DNA of 39,472 bases from Sphaerochaeta sp. Its GTDB lineage: Bacteria > Spirochaetota > Spirochaetia > Sphaerochaetales > Sphaerochaetaceae. The notes under the pieces were generated by a model. That model did not search any database. It worked only from the letters and a program-made list of their open reading frames with translations, and had not been told where the DNA came from. Positions 1 to 7,496 of the stretch are shown here, piece by piece. Position numbers and translations under genes: made by a program. The DNA is taken from assembly GCA_016342655.1 (NCBI GenBank), contig JAEINL010000035.1:1-39472 (forward strand), in the 5' to 3' direction. How positions within the stretch are numbered: position 1 is the stretch's first letter; each line of letters begins with the position of its first letter.

Positions 1-209
1 ACAAAATCTAGCTATAAATTGACCGGATTTACCCACCGTATTTAAGGTAGGAGGAAAAATCCATTTTCGGCTTACAGTGAAAATCCTCGGTATTAGCATC
101 ACTAAGTCCCGTATGTCACCACGGAAAATTCCCGGGTTTTATCATCTGTACCTAAATTGGCACTGATTTCCTAGAACCAACCATTGAGATCCTTTTTTTC
201 TTCTTCCTT

Positions 210-1158
210 TTGCCTGTTCTCAACAACCTTGTCTGCTTTACAAGCAATAGTTTCTTCAAGGATATGCGCAGGCTGCTGCTCACCGATACCAATCTCAATG
301 ACCTCTGCGGATTCGGGAAAGTCCCCAGCGAAGCCACCTTCAGCAGATACCTGAAGTTCCTATCTGACAACATCAGCATGGACACCCATGCCCTGGGGCC
401 TCTGAACAAGGCCTTCTTCACTGAAGAGAAAGGAGGCCTTGTCCTTCATATCTGCAGGGACAGCACCGCCATACCCGCCAGGGAAAGGGCCATAAGGAGC
501 AGTCCAAAGGAAGAAAGGCCTCCCAAGAAACGGGGAAGGAAGAAGAAAGGGAGCATGGAGGAAAAGGAATATCTGGAAAGGGACAAACGCTCAGTATTGG
601 AGAAACAGGTCTCCCAGACTCCTGATGAGGCATTGTCGCTCCTGAACACCCAATGCCGATGGGGTGCCAAGAAGAACTCCCAGGGCCATCCTTCCTTTTG
701 ACGCGGGTACAAGCTACACCTGGACACCACCGACACAGGCATCCCCATAACCTGAGGTTACAGGTGCGAATGTGCACGACAGCCAGGTTGCGATCCCCTT
801 GGAGAAGAAAACCCAGCAGAGGGTGCAGTACTGCTACTCCCTCATGGACAGTGGCTACTACTCGCTCGTTATCCAGAATTTCATTGGAGATACAGGTAAG
901 GTTGCCCTGATAGACCCAGCCAAGCGGTAGGGCTCGGTACCCTTCTGCCCCTGCAAACAGCACCGGTTCAAGGCAAGGACGACTGTAGAGAGGTCCAATG
1001 CCCATCTGAAGGACTGGCAGATTCCCAAGAACCTGTGCGTCAGAGGATATAGGAAGATGCACTTTGTCCTGGGGTGTGCGGTGGTGGCGCTGACAGTCAT
1101 GCAGATGGGGTTGCTACTCGGAGAGAGACTAAAAAGCAGCATAGTCCGAAGGGGATAG
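210..1158 (+). pseudogene. Decayed DDE transposase (IS1182/IS4-like)
   Basis: This is the remnant of an insertion-sequence transposase of the DDE (RNase H fold) type. The first part reads in frame from about 210 and contains RDSTAIPARER and a basic PPKKRGRKKKG stretch, as in IS1182/IS4-like transposases. A TGA at 699-701 interrupts the expected SFWRGYKLHLD block where TGG would fit. One extra T near 753 then shifts the frame between GIPIT and EVTGANVHDSQVA. A TAG at 928-930 breaks the part after IDPAKR. The final block, with VERSNAHLKDW, runs to a TAG at 1156-1158. Restoring these three lesions gives one nearly continuous protein of about 315 residues, and the expected N-terminus before 210 is missing or unreadable. 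It cannot encode an active transposase. The exact IS family is my judgement from motif style. Confidence 0.8.
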
Positions 1159-1159
1159 G

Positions 1160-1642
1160 CTGAGAAAGAGAATGTCGGTCTTACAAAAAGCCCCAAAGGG
1201 GTGGCTTTTCTGTGTCCACTGAATATCGATTTTAGGAGAAACCAGAGACGCAAAGGACCCTTTTATCAGGATACTATGATTCTGATATAGGCCTTCCTTC
1301 AACCTTGGCTAAAAGCCCAGTTAAAGACGGGTTTACTGAAATTTTTAGATTCCCTCTATAGTATAGAATTAAGGGGATACCCCCCCCCCCTTAGAATTAT
1401 AGCAAATTTTAGAGGTCTAGAACCTAGCTTTTGAGTAAGGAATAGGTGGGGAAAAAGCTATTCTGGATCTTGGAAAAAAGGAAGAAACTGACTCAAGTGA
1501 GAGAGCAATATTTACCCTCCTGAGTTACGAATAAAGTATGCAGCAGAGAAAAATTTGAACGATCCCAGTTGCAGGGAGGGTCTACACCTAGACGCCAAAA
1601 AACCCTTCTCTGTAACACGCTCTCTTTGCGCTTTAGGCTCTG
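1160..1642. other. Non-coding stretch with an 11-base C tract
   Basis: No convincing gene is seen here. The stretch holds the presumed right flank of the decayed insertion sequence and the upstream region of the FAD dehydrogenase gene. A run of 11 C occupies 1380-1390, flanked by AATTAAGGGG on the left and TTAGAATT on the right, so the flanks are weakly complementary. I could not identify a clear promoter. Confidence 0.5.
1186..1209 (+). terminator. Possible hairpin terminator after the transposase remnant
   Basis: The arm AAAAGCC at 1186-1192 pairs with GGCTTTT at 1203-1209. Two further C-G pairs and a short bulge lie inside, and the downstream arm ends in T residues. It sits 28 bases after the last transposase stop. 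The stem is short, so it could be part of the old insertion-sequence end. Confidence 0.35.
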
Positions 1643-3238
1643 ATGGCGTTGACCTCTGGCAGTGGTGCTCAGTACAATGAAGCCATGACTAAAGATATAT
1701 CAATGAGACTGTCTGCACAGACAGCTAGCGACAACAAGGCCGTACAGAAACAGGCCGCCAAAGAATCTGGTTTGCCTCTACAAGATGTTACGGGAATGCG
1801 TATCCTTCGCAAGAGTATCGATGCAAGGCGCAACCCGCCGGTGGTGGAGATGCAGGTGCGTCTTTTTACCGGATCTTCAGAGGAAGAGTTATATGAGACG
1901 ACGGACTTTGGCTTTGTAGGTGACAAGAAACAGGTATTGGTTGTAGGAGCCGGCCCTGCTGGCCTGTTTGCAGCCTTACGCCTTATCGAGGCTGGTCTGA
2001 AGCCAATAGTGCTCGAACGGGGTGTCAATGTACGTGACCGCAAGAAAGATATCGCCTCGCTCTCTGCGCGCAACATCCTTAAGAACGAGAGCAACTTCTG
2101 CTTTGGTGAGGGTGGAGCCGGTGCCTATAGTGATGGAAAGCTCTACACCAAGGCCTCCAAGCGTGGTGATGTGGGTAAGATACTCGCCCTATTATGCCAG
2201 CATGGAGCTTCAGAGGATATCCTGTACGAGGCCCATCCCCATATTGGTTCGGAGAGGCTTCCTGAGATAGTGGAACAGATTCGCAATACCATCCTCGCTA
2301 GTGGGGGTGAGGTGCATTTCTCAACCAAGGTCGTTGGCCTGGTCAAGGGCGATGGCAAGGTCACCGGAGTCATCACCGCAAGGGGAGAGACCTTTGAAGG
2401 ACCTGTCATCCTTGCCACTGGGCACAATGCTAGGGATGTCTACGAATACCTTGAGGCCGAGAAGATAGCCATCGAGGCAAAGAGCCTCGCTGTCGGAGTT
2501 CGCGTAGAGCATCCGCAGACCCTCATCGACCAGATCCAATATAAGAACGACAAGGGTAGGGGGGAGTACCTCCCAGCTGCCGAATATGTCTTCTCTGCCC
2601 ATGTCGAGGGGCGTGGAGTCTACTCCTACAATATGTGCCCTGGTGGCTTTATCATCCCTGCAATGCATGAGAGTGGCACCTTGGTCGTCGATGGCATGAG
2701 CAACTCTGCCCGAAGCAGTAAATATGCCAACAGTGCCATGGTTGTCGAGCTTCAGCCTCAGGATCTCCCTCTGGAGCAGTTCGGTGGGAACCTTGGGGTC
2801 ATGCACTTCCAGCAAGCTTTGGAGGAACGTCTCTATAAGGCTGGTGGGCCTGCTCATGTAGCTCCTGCACAGAGGATGGCGGACTTCGTAAACCATCGTC
2901 TTTCCAAGACCCTTCCCGACTCTTCCTATGGCCCGGGTCTTGTCCCTTCTGACCTGCACCGCTTGCTGCCGTCCTTCATTGCTGACCGTCTTGCAACCGC
3001 TTTTGCAATCTTTGGGAAAAAGGCTCACATCTTTTTGACCAATCAGGCGGTTCTCATCGCAGGTGCGACCAGGACCAGCAGTCCTGTACGCATCCTGCGT
3101 GACAAAGACACCAATATGCACGTTGAGCTCTCTGGCCTGTTCCCTTGTGGAGAAGGCTCTGGCTATGCTGGGGGCATCATCGGTTCTGCTCTGGATGGCA
3201 TCGCCTGTGCCGATAGCGTGTGCACCTACCTCAGATGA
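1643..3238 (+). CDS. FAD-dependent oxidoreductase, COG2509-like
   Basis: This predicted cytoplasmic flavoprotein of about 531 residues resembles the 'uncharacterised FAD-dependent dehydrogenase' group COG2509. The N-terminal 80 residues form the small lead domain typical of that group, with ILRKSIDARRNPPV. A dinucleotide-binding fold follows, with VLVVGAGPAGLFAALRL (GxGxxG) at roughly residues 99-115 and ERG at the end of the second strand. A glycine-rich FAD segment, NFCFGEGGAGAYSDGKLYT, comes next, and a C-terminal CGEGSGYAGGIIGSALDG closes the FAD site. The substrate is unknown for the family. The start at 1643 has only a weak AGG upstream; an in-frame ATG at 1685 (MTKDISMRLS) would fit the family N-terminus at least as well. 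The stop overlaps the next gene by ATGA, so the two are probably co-transcribed. Confidence 0.88.
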   Translation: MALTSGSGAQYNEAMTKDISMRLSAQTASDNKAVQKQAAKESGLPLQDVTGMRILRKSIDARRNPPVVEMQVRLFTGSSEEELYETTDFGFVGDKKQVLVVGAGPAGLFAALRLIEAGLKPIVLERGVNVRDRKKDIASLSARNILKNESNFCFGEGGAGAYSDGKLYTKASKRGDVGKILALLCQHGASEDILYEAHPHIGSERLPEIVEQIRNTILASGGEVHFSTKVVGLVKGDGKVTGVITARGETFEGPVILATGHNARDVYEYLEAEKIAIEAKSLAVGVRVEHPQTLIDQIQYKNDKGRGEYLPAAEYVFSAHVEGRGVYSYNMCPGGFIIPAMHESGTLVVDGMSNSARSSKYANSAMVVELQPQDLPLEQFGGNLGVMHFQQALEERLYKAGGPAHVAPAQRMADFVNHRLSKTLPDSSYGPGLVPSDLHRLLPSFIADRLATAFAIFGKKAHIFLTNQAVLIAGATRTSSPVRILRDKDTNMHVELSGLFPCGEGSGYAGGIIGSALDGIACADSVCTYLR

Positions 3239-3714
3239 AAGAGGGCTTTCCCCCTATCGAGAGGGAAAGCTCCCATACGCTCATCCTAGGCACAGGGCCA
3301 AGTGTGCGCTCCTTGTTGAAACAGCAGTACTATGGCCATGAACGCAATGCGTTCTGGCCAATAATGCAGGACCTGTTCGGTAAGAAGACCGAGACCTATG
3401 AAGAGAAATGGCTGCTCCTCTTGGAGCACGATATCGCGTTGTGGGATGTGGGAGCAAACTTCAGACGTGTTGGGTCCTTGGATTCTGCCTATAAGGAAGT
3501 GGTTCCCAATGACCTCAAGGCCTTTCTGGAAGGTCATCAGCATATCAGGAAGGTGTTGTTCAATGGGAAGAAGGCTGAGGCCCTGTACAAGAAGCTTATC
3601 GGCTACTACCCAAAGACCATCACCTTTATCGCTCTTCCCTCCACCAGTGCGGCTTATACCCTGAATTTTGAAGAGAAGAGAAGAATCTGGGAAGAGGCGT
3701 TGCTTGAGGCCTGA
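3235..3714 (+). CDS. Hypoxanthine-type DNA glycosylase (UDG superfamily family 6)
   Basis: This base-excision repair enzyme of 159 residues should remove deaminated bases such as hypoxanthine from DNA. It starts MKEGFPPIERES, then LILGTGPSVRSLLKQQYYGH and HERNAFWPIM; the Asn of RNAFW aligns with the catalytic Asn proposed for family 6 (HDG) enzymes. The second active-site loop is LPSTSAAY, close to the LPSTSPA of the family. Length matches the family. I chose ATG 3235 because it overlaps the upstream stop (ATGA) and gives the usual FPPI N-terminus; a GTG at 3220 is the longer alternative. The pairing with the FAD dehydrogenase looks operonic, but no shared pathway is evident. The gene ends about 70 bases before a strong terminator. 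Confidence 0.88.
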   Translation: MKEGFPPIERESSHTLILGTGPSVRSLLKQQYYGHERNAFWPIMQDLFGKKTETYEEKWLLLLEHDIALWDVGANFRRVGSLDSAYKEVVPNDLKAFLEGHQHIRKVLFNGKKAEALYKKLIGYYPKTITFIALPSTSAAYTLNFEEKRRIWEEALLEA

Positions 3715-3783
3715 CACTGGATTTTTCCTTTCAACCTACTAAATTTCAGAGTGTTACCAACCCAAACCTTTTCAGCATAGAGT

Positions 3784-3834
3784 AAAAGCCAAGCACCCTC
3801 TTCATCCCAAGGAAGAAGAGGGTGCTTGGCTTTT
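3784..3834. terminator. Bidirectional terminator between convergent genes
   Basis: A 20-bp uninterrupted inverted repeat has arms at 3784-3803 and 3815-3834 around an 11-base loop. The outer ends are A4 on the left and T4 on the right, so a U run follows the stem in both directions. It lies between the plus-strand glycosylase and the minus-strand P-type ATPase and should serve both. Confidence 0.9.
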
Positions 3835-3859
3835 GTCATGATTGTATACTCCTGCTCCT

Positions 3860-6469
3860 TTAGGCAAGATACCTGATGAGGCCCAACTTTTTTGCCAATT
3901 CTAGGATGGGCAGGGGCAGCAGTGCCAGAGCAAGGACAATGGCATACTGAGGAGGGCTCAAAATGGTGAGGGCAAAGATATAGGCGACTGGCGGTACAAA
4001 GAGTACGACTGCCAAGAGTAGTGCTGATGTTCCGACTGCCTTGTTTAGTGTTGTATTGGTGAAGAAGCCTGTGGTGAACAGGGAGTGCTGGCTTCTCATG
4101 TTGAACGCTTGCACCAGTTGCAGTATTGCCAAGGTAGAGAAGGCCATGGTTCTTCCCACTACAATATCTCCGCCTTGCAAGCCTATAAGGAAGGCTATGA
4201 GGGTCAGCAGGGCGAACAAGCTTCCTTGGGCAATAATCTGAAGGGCAAGACCATTGGCGAACAGGTCTTCGGTTTTGCTTTTTGGCTTGTGTTCCATCAC
4301 ATCTGATTGGATTGGCTCCATGCCCAAGGCAATGGCTGGAAGGCTGTCTGTTATGAGGTTTATCCAGAGCAGCTGCATGGATAGCAGGGGGGTCTCCCTG
4401 AATAGGATCATGGCAAAAAAGACGGTGAACAGCTCTGCAATATTGGTGGAAAGCAGGTACCCAACCACTTTCCTGAGGTTTGCATAGATACCCCGCCCTT
4501 GTCTGACCGCTTCGACAATGGTAGCGAAATTGTCATCAGTGAGAGTCATGTCAGCAGCACCTTTAGCCACCTCAGTGCCTGTGATTCCCATCGCACAGCC
4601 GATATCGGCTGCCTTAAGTGCAGGTGCGTCATTGACTCCGTCTCCGGTCATGGCCACCACCTCGCCTCTATCCTGCCAGGCTTTGACGATGCGGATCTTG
4701 TCCGAGGGCGAGACCCGTGCATAGACAGAGATGGTATGTACCGCCTCTGTCAGGGCCTTATCATCCATAGCATTCAGTGTCTGCCCGTCTATGGCCCGTT
4801 CCCCTTTGTTGAGGATGCCCAGTTGCTGTGCAATGGCTGTTGCTGTTCCCAGATGGTCCCCTGTTATCATGACCACTCTGATACCGGCCTTCTTACAGAG
4901 GCGCAGGGCTTCCTTTGCTTCTTCTCTTGGGGGGTCGATCATACCCAATAAGCCCATGAAGGTAAGATCACTTTCAATCGATTCGCTATCGAGGGAAGAA
5001 GGGATGGTAGGGAGGATCTTGTATGCAACACCCAGCACTCGGAGGGCCTGACTGCCCAAATTCTCCATCATCGCCTGTGTCTTTGCCAGGTTAATATTGG
5101 TACAACGGGGAGCGATGCTTTCAAAAGCTCCCTTGACGATTATGACCTTCCTTGCATCGATCTGGTTGATGGAGGTCATCATCTTGCGCTCTGAATCAAA
5201 GGGGATGGATCCCAGGCGTGGGGAAGCCTGGTGTAGCTTCTCCTGATCCATACCGTTTGCCTTTGCTGCTATGATGATCGAGGTCTCGGTGGGGTCGCCG
5301 ATGAGCGTGGGTTCCTCTGTGGAGAAATCCACCGTCGCATCACAGCAGAGTGTGGCATACCGTAAAAGATCCTGTATCGGTTCTGAGTTGTCAGATTTTA
5401 TGGGCTCCAGTGTATCGGTTTCTGCTGTATAGGCTTGGGTTACCGTCATCCTGTTCTGGGTAAGGGTCCCTGTCTTGTCCGAGCAGATGACTGAGGCACT
5501 TCCCAAGGTTTCCACAGCAGGGAGGGTTCGTATGATCGCATTGCTCTTGACCATGCGTTGTACCCCGATCGCCAAGATCACCGTCACAATGGCCGGCAAG
5601 CCCTCGGGGATTGCCGAAACTGCAAGGGAGACTGCAATGAGAAAAATCTCCCTGATAGGCATCTTATCCCAGAGGCCGATAATGAAGATGACAGTGCATG
5701 CCAGAATGGCGGCAATGCCCAGTTTCTTGCCCAAGGAAGCGAGTTTGATCTGTAACGGGGTTTCCTGGTCCTCTTCACTCTCCATCAGTAGGGCAATCTT
5801 GCCGAGTTCACTTTCTGTCCCTGTTGCAGTGACCACCGCTAGGGCCGTCCCCCCTAAGATAGGGTATCCTGAGAAGACCATGGTTAAACGGTCGCCTAGG
5901 GGGGCGTCCTCCGCTACCGTAGCCTCACTGTTCTTTTCGACCGGAAGCGATTCACCGGTAAGGGCTGACTCATCGCACAGGAGGTTTGCACAGCTAATGA
6001 TCCTGGCATCGGAAGGGGGGATGTCCCCTGCCTCCAGCGTGATGATATCGCCGGTAACCAGTGCCCAGGCTTCAATGACCTCCTCATTGCCGTCACGCTT
6101 AACCCTAGCATGGACTGTAGTAATGCTTTTGAGCGCATCAAGGGCCTTCTCTGCCTTGTTCTCCTGTGCAACACCCAGAATTGCATTGAGGGTGACGATG
6201 AGCAAGATTAGAAGCGGTTCAAAAAACCCCGAACCCTCATACATGGCCAACCCGAATGAGATGACAGCGGCTCCGATAAGGATGAGGATCATTGTATCCT
6301 TGAACTGCAATAGGAAACGTTTGAAGTTGCCTGCTTTGGGTTTTTCCTGAAGCTTGTTCGGTCCGTTCCTTTCCAGTCTGGCTGCAGCTTCCTGAGAAGT
6401 GAGCCCGGTATCAGGGTTTGTCTTGAGTTCGTTTAGAATCTTGGTGATTGGGTCGGAATATGCTTTCAT
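3860..6469 (-). CDS. Calcium-type P-type ATPase (P2A/P2B class)
   Basis: This is a P-type cation pump of 869 residues in the inner membrane, most like SERCA-type Ca2+ ATPases. An N-terminal cation-ATPase segment (LTSQEAAARLERNGPN) is followed by the actuator loop with LTGESLPVEK (TGES). The M4 motif is AIPEGLPAIV. The phosphorylation motif CSDKTGTLTQNRM has Asp near residue 331. The hinge contains MITGDHLGTA and MTGDGVNDAPALKAADIG. M5-M6 carry NIAELF and LLWINLITDSLPAIALGMEP, whose Asn/Glu and Asn/Asp positions fit Ca2+ binding. Four more hydrophobic segments end the protein. PEGL with NxxTD argues for Ca2+ rather than heavy metals. A ribosome site, AAAGGAA, lies six bases before ATG. It stands alone on the minus strand, with an inverted repeat in its leader. 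Confidence 0.93.
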   Translation of the reverse strand: MKAYSDPITKILNELKTNPDTGLTSQEAAARLERNGPNKLQEKPKAGNFKRFLLQFKDTMILILIGAAVISFGLAMYEGSGFFEPLLILLIVTLNAILGVAQENKAEKALDALKSITTVHARVKRDGNEEVIEAWALVTGDIITLEAGDIPPSDARIISCANLLCDESALTGESLPVEKNSEATVAEDAPLGDRLTMVFSGYPILGGTALAVVTATGTESELGKIALLMESEEDQETPLQIKLASLGKKLGIAAILACTVIFIIGLWDKMPIREIFLIAVSLAVSAIPEGLPAIVTVILAIGVQRMVKSNAIIRTLPAVETLGSASVICSDKTGTLTQNRMTVTQAYTAETDTLEPIKSDNSEPIQDLLRYATLCCDATVDFSTEEPTLIGDPTETSIIIAAKANGMDQEKLHQASPRLGSIPFDSERKMMTSINQIDARKVIIVKGAFESIAPRCTNINLAKTQAMMENLGSQALRVLGVAYKILPTIPSSLDSESIESDLTFMGLLGMIDPPREEAKEALRLCKKAGIRVVMITGDHLGTATAIAQQLGILNKGERAIDGQTLNAMDDKALTEAVHTISVYARVSPSDKIRIVKAWQDRGEVVAMTGDGVNDAPALKAADIGCAMGITGTEVAKGAADMTLTDDNFATIVEAVRQGRGIYANLRKVVGYLLSTNIAELFTVFFAMILFRETPLLSMQLLWINLITDSLPAIALGMEPIQSDVMEHKPKSKTEDLFANGLALQIIAQGSLFALLTLIAFLIGLQGGDIVVGRTMAFSTLAILQLVQAFNMRSQHSLFTTGFFTNTTLNKAVGTSALLLAVVLFVPPVAYIFALTILSPPQYAIVLALALLPLPILELAKKLGLIRYLA

Positions 6470-6480
6470 TTCGTTCCTTT

Positions 6481-6526
6481 ATGGCTTTGCAGTATCGTAG
6501 GTACTATCGCATACCTTGCAAACCAT
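6481..6526 (-). promoter_or_regulatory. Imperfect inverted repeat in the Ca2+-ATPase leader
   Basis: The arms at 6481-6495 and 6511-6526 pair over ATGG, TTTGCA and GTAT blocks with small bulges around a 15-base centre. On the minus strand it would form a hairpin ending just before the ribosome site of the ATPase. It could act as an operator or as an RNA element. The function is inferred only from its position. Confidence 0.4.
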
Positions 6527-6606
6527 TGGTAGTCTGCAAGGAGTAGGTTGGAACTCTGAGGTTCAAAATCTTGTCTTTGAATCCTTTGCTATCCTATACT
6601 AAAGGG

Positions 6607-7338
6607 ATGAAAAAAAGATTTCTCATTCCTATTCTCATGCTAGTCCTACTCATTACAGCCCTGTTGCTCTTCCTCAACCAGGAAGCGCCAGCTGATGCCA
6701 TCAACTTCCAAGCGATGGCATCGGATGCGTTGGTTAGAGTCTCAGAAAACAGGGAAGCCATTATATTTGAACCAGCTACACACCAAGCTGACAAAGCTCT
6801 GGTCTACTACCAAGGGGCCAATGTCGCACCACAGAGCTTTGCCTATGCCGGACGAAAGATTGCCGAAGCAGGCATTCAGGTATTCCTGGTCAAGATGCCT
6901 TTCTCCCTGGCTATCTTTGACATAGGAGCAGCCTATTCCTATCCAGAACAGTATCCTGAAATTGAGCATTGGGCCTTAGGGGGGTTTTCCCTAGGAGGCA
7001 GCAGTGCTGCCTTTGCCCTGGCAAACAAGGAGAGCCGCTATGAGGCCTTGATCCTGTATGCTTCCTATACGGATGAGAAACACTCACTCAGAGACAAGGC
7101 AATACGGGTACTCTCCATTAGCGGCTCAAACGACGGTCTTGCTACCCCTGGGGATATTGAAGAGGGCAAGACCCTTCTTCCTCCAGATACCCAGTACCTG
7201 CAGATCTTCGGAGGAAACCATACCCAGTTTGCCTTGTATGGAGATGGCAAACTGCAAAAAGGGGACAACAAGGCTTCCTTGCCTGCAATGGAACAGCAAC
7301 AGATGGTCATCGATGCCACTGTAGAGTTTCTGTTATGA
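6607..7338 (+). CDS. Membrane-anchored alpha/beta hydrolase
   Basis: This 243-residue alpha/beta-hydrolase-fold protein belongs to the PF12695-like group, probably a carboxylesterase-type enzyme facing the periplasm. Residues 1-24 form one hydrophobic segment (MKKRFLIPILMLVLLITALL), either an uncleaved anchor or a signal sequence. The nucleophile elbow is GGFSLGGSSAA, the acid is in SGSNDGLATP, and the histidine is in GGNHTQFALYG, so the catalytic triad appears complete. The segment FALYGDGKLQKGD is the C-terminal signature of this group. I chose ATG 6607, which gives the clean membrane segment, over the longer TTG start at 6571; AAGGG directly before it is poorly spaced for a ribosome site. 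The substrate is unknown, and the nearby genes do not suggest one. Confidence 0.85.
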   Translation: MKKRFLIPILMLVLLITALLLFLNQEAPADAINFQAMASDALVRVSENREAIIFEPATHQADKALVYYQGANVAPQSFAYAGRKIAEAGIQVFLVKMPFSLAIFDIGAAYSYPEQYPEIEHWALGGFSLGGSSAAFALANKESRYEALILYASYTDEKHSLRDKAIRVLSISGSNDGLATPGDIEEGKTLLPPDTQYLQIFGGNHTQFALYGDGKLQKGDNKASLPAMEQQQMVIDATVEFLL

Positions 7339-7385
7339 ACCCTATGTTTTTTTCTCCACCCATGGTATTCTCTGCTTGTGACAGG

Positions 7386-7480
7386 AAGGTGAGATACGTG
7401 AGCCCCTTGGCTCGGAAAAGGAGGCAACGCCTCCTCTTTCCAGGGCTTGCCCTGGGGTATTGATACCTTTCATTTCTCTG
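7386..7480 (+). repeat. Dispersed repeat, copy 1 (long form with hairpins)
   Basis: The block at 7386-7406, containing GGTGAGATACGTGAGCCCC, and the block at 7453-7480, containing TGGGGTATTGATACC, recur almost identically at 26468-26515, where they are directly joined. In this copy a 46-base insert separates them. Three small hairpins lie in and around the insert: GAGCC/GGCTC, GGAGGC/GCCTCC and CAGGGC/GCCCTG. The element lies between the hydrolase stop and the ribosome site of the phosphodiesterase gene. No reading frame explains it. Confidence 0.7.
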
Positions 7481-7496
7481 GGAGGATAGGCTTAGG

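Noticed and set aside
418..1253. Long minus-strand frames opposite the transposase remnant
   Set aside because: They mirror the G+C-rich old coding strand, lack ribosome sites and show no family motifs.
2321..3121. 266-residue minus-strand frame
   Set aside because: It lies wholly opposite the FAD dehydrogenase gene and has no recognisable motif or ribosome site.
5475..6350. 291-residue plus-strand frame
   Set aside because: It is antisense to the P-type ATPase, with a low-complexity Ala/Ser/Arg composition typical of shadow frames.
7386..7480. Repeat copy 1 as a c-di-GMP or cobalamin riboswitch before the phosphodiesterase
   Set aside because: None of the conserved core motifs of those riboswitches are present, and related copies lie 3' of unrelated genes.
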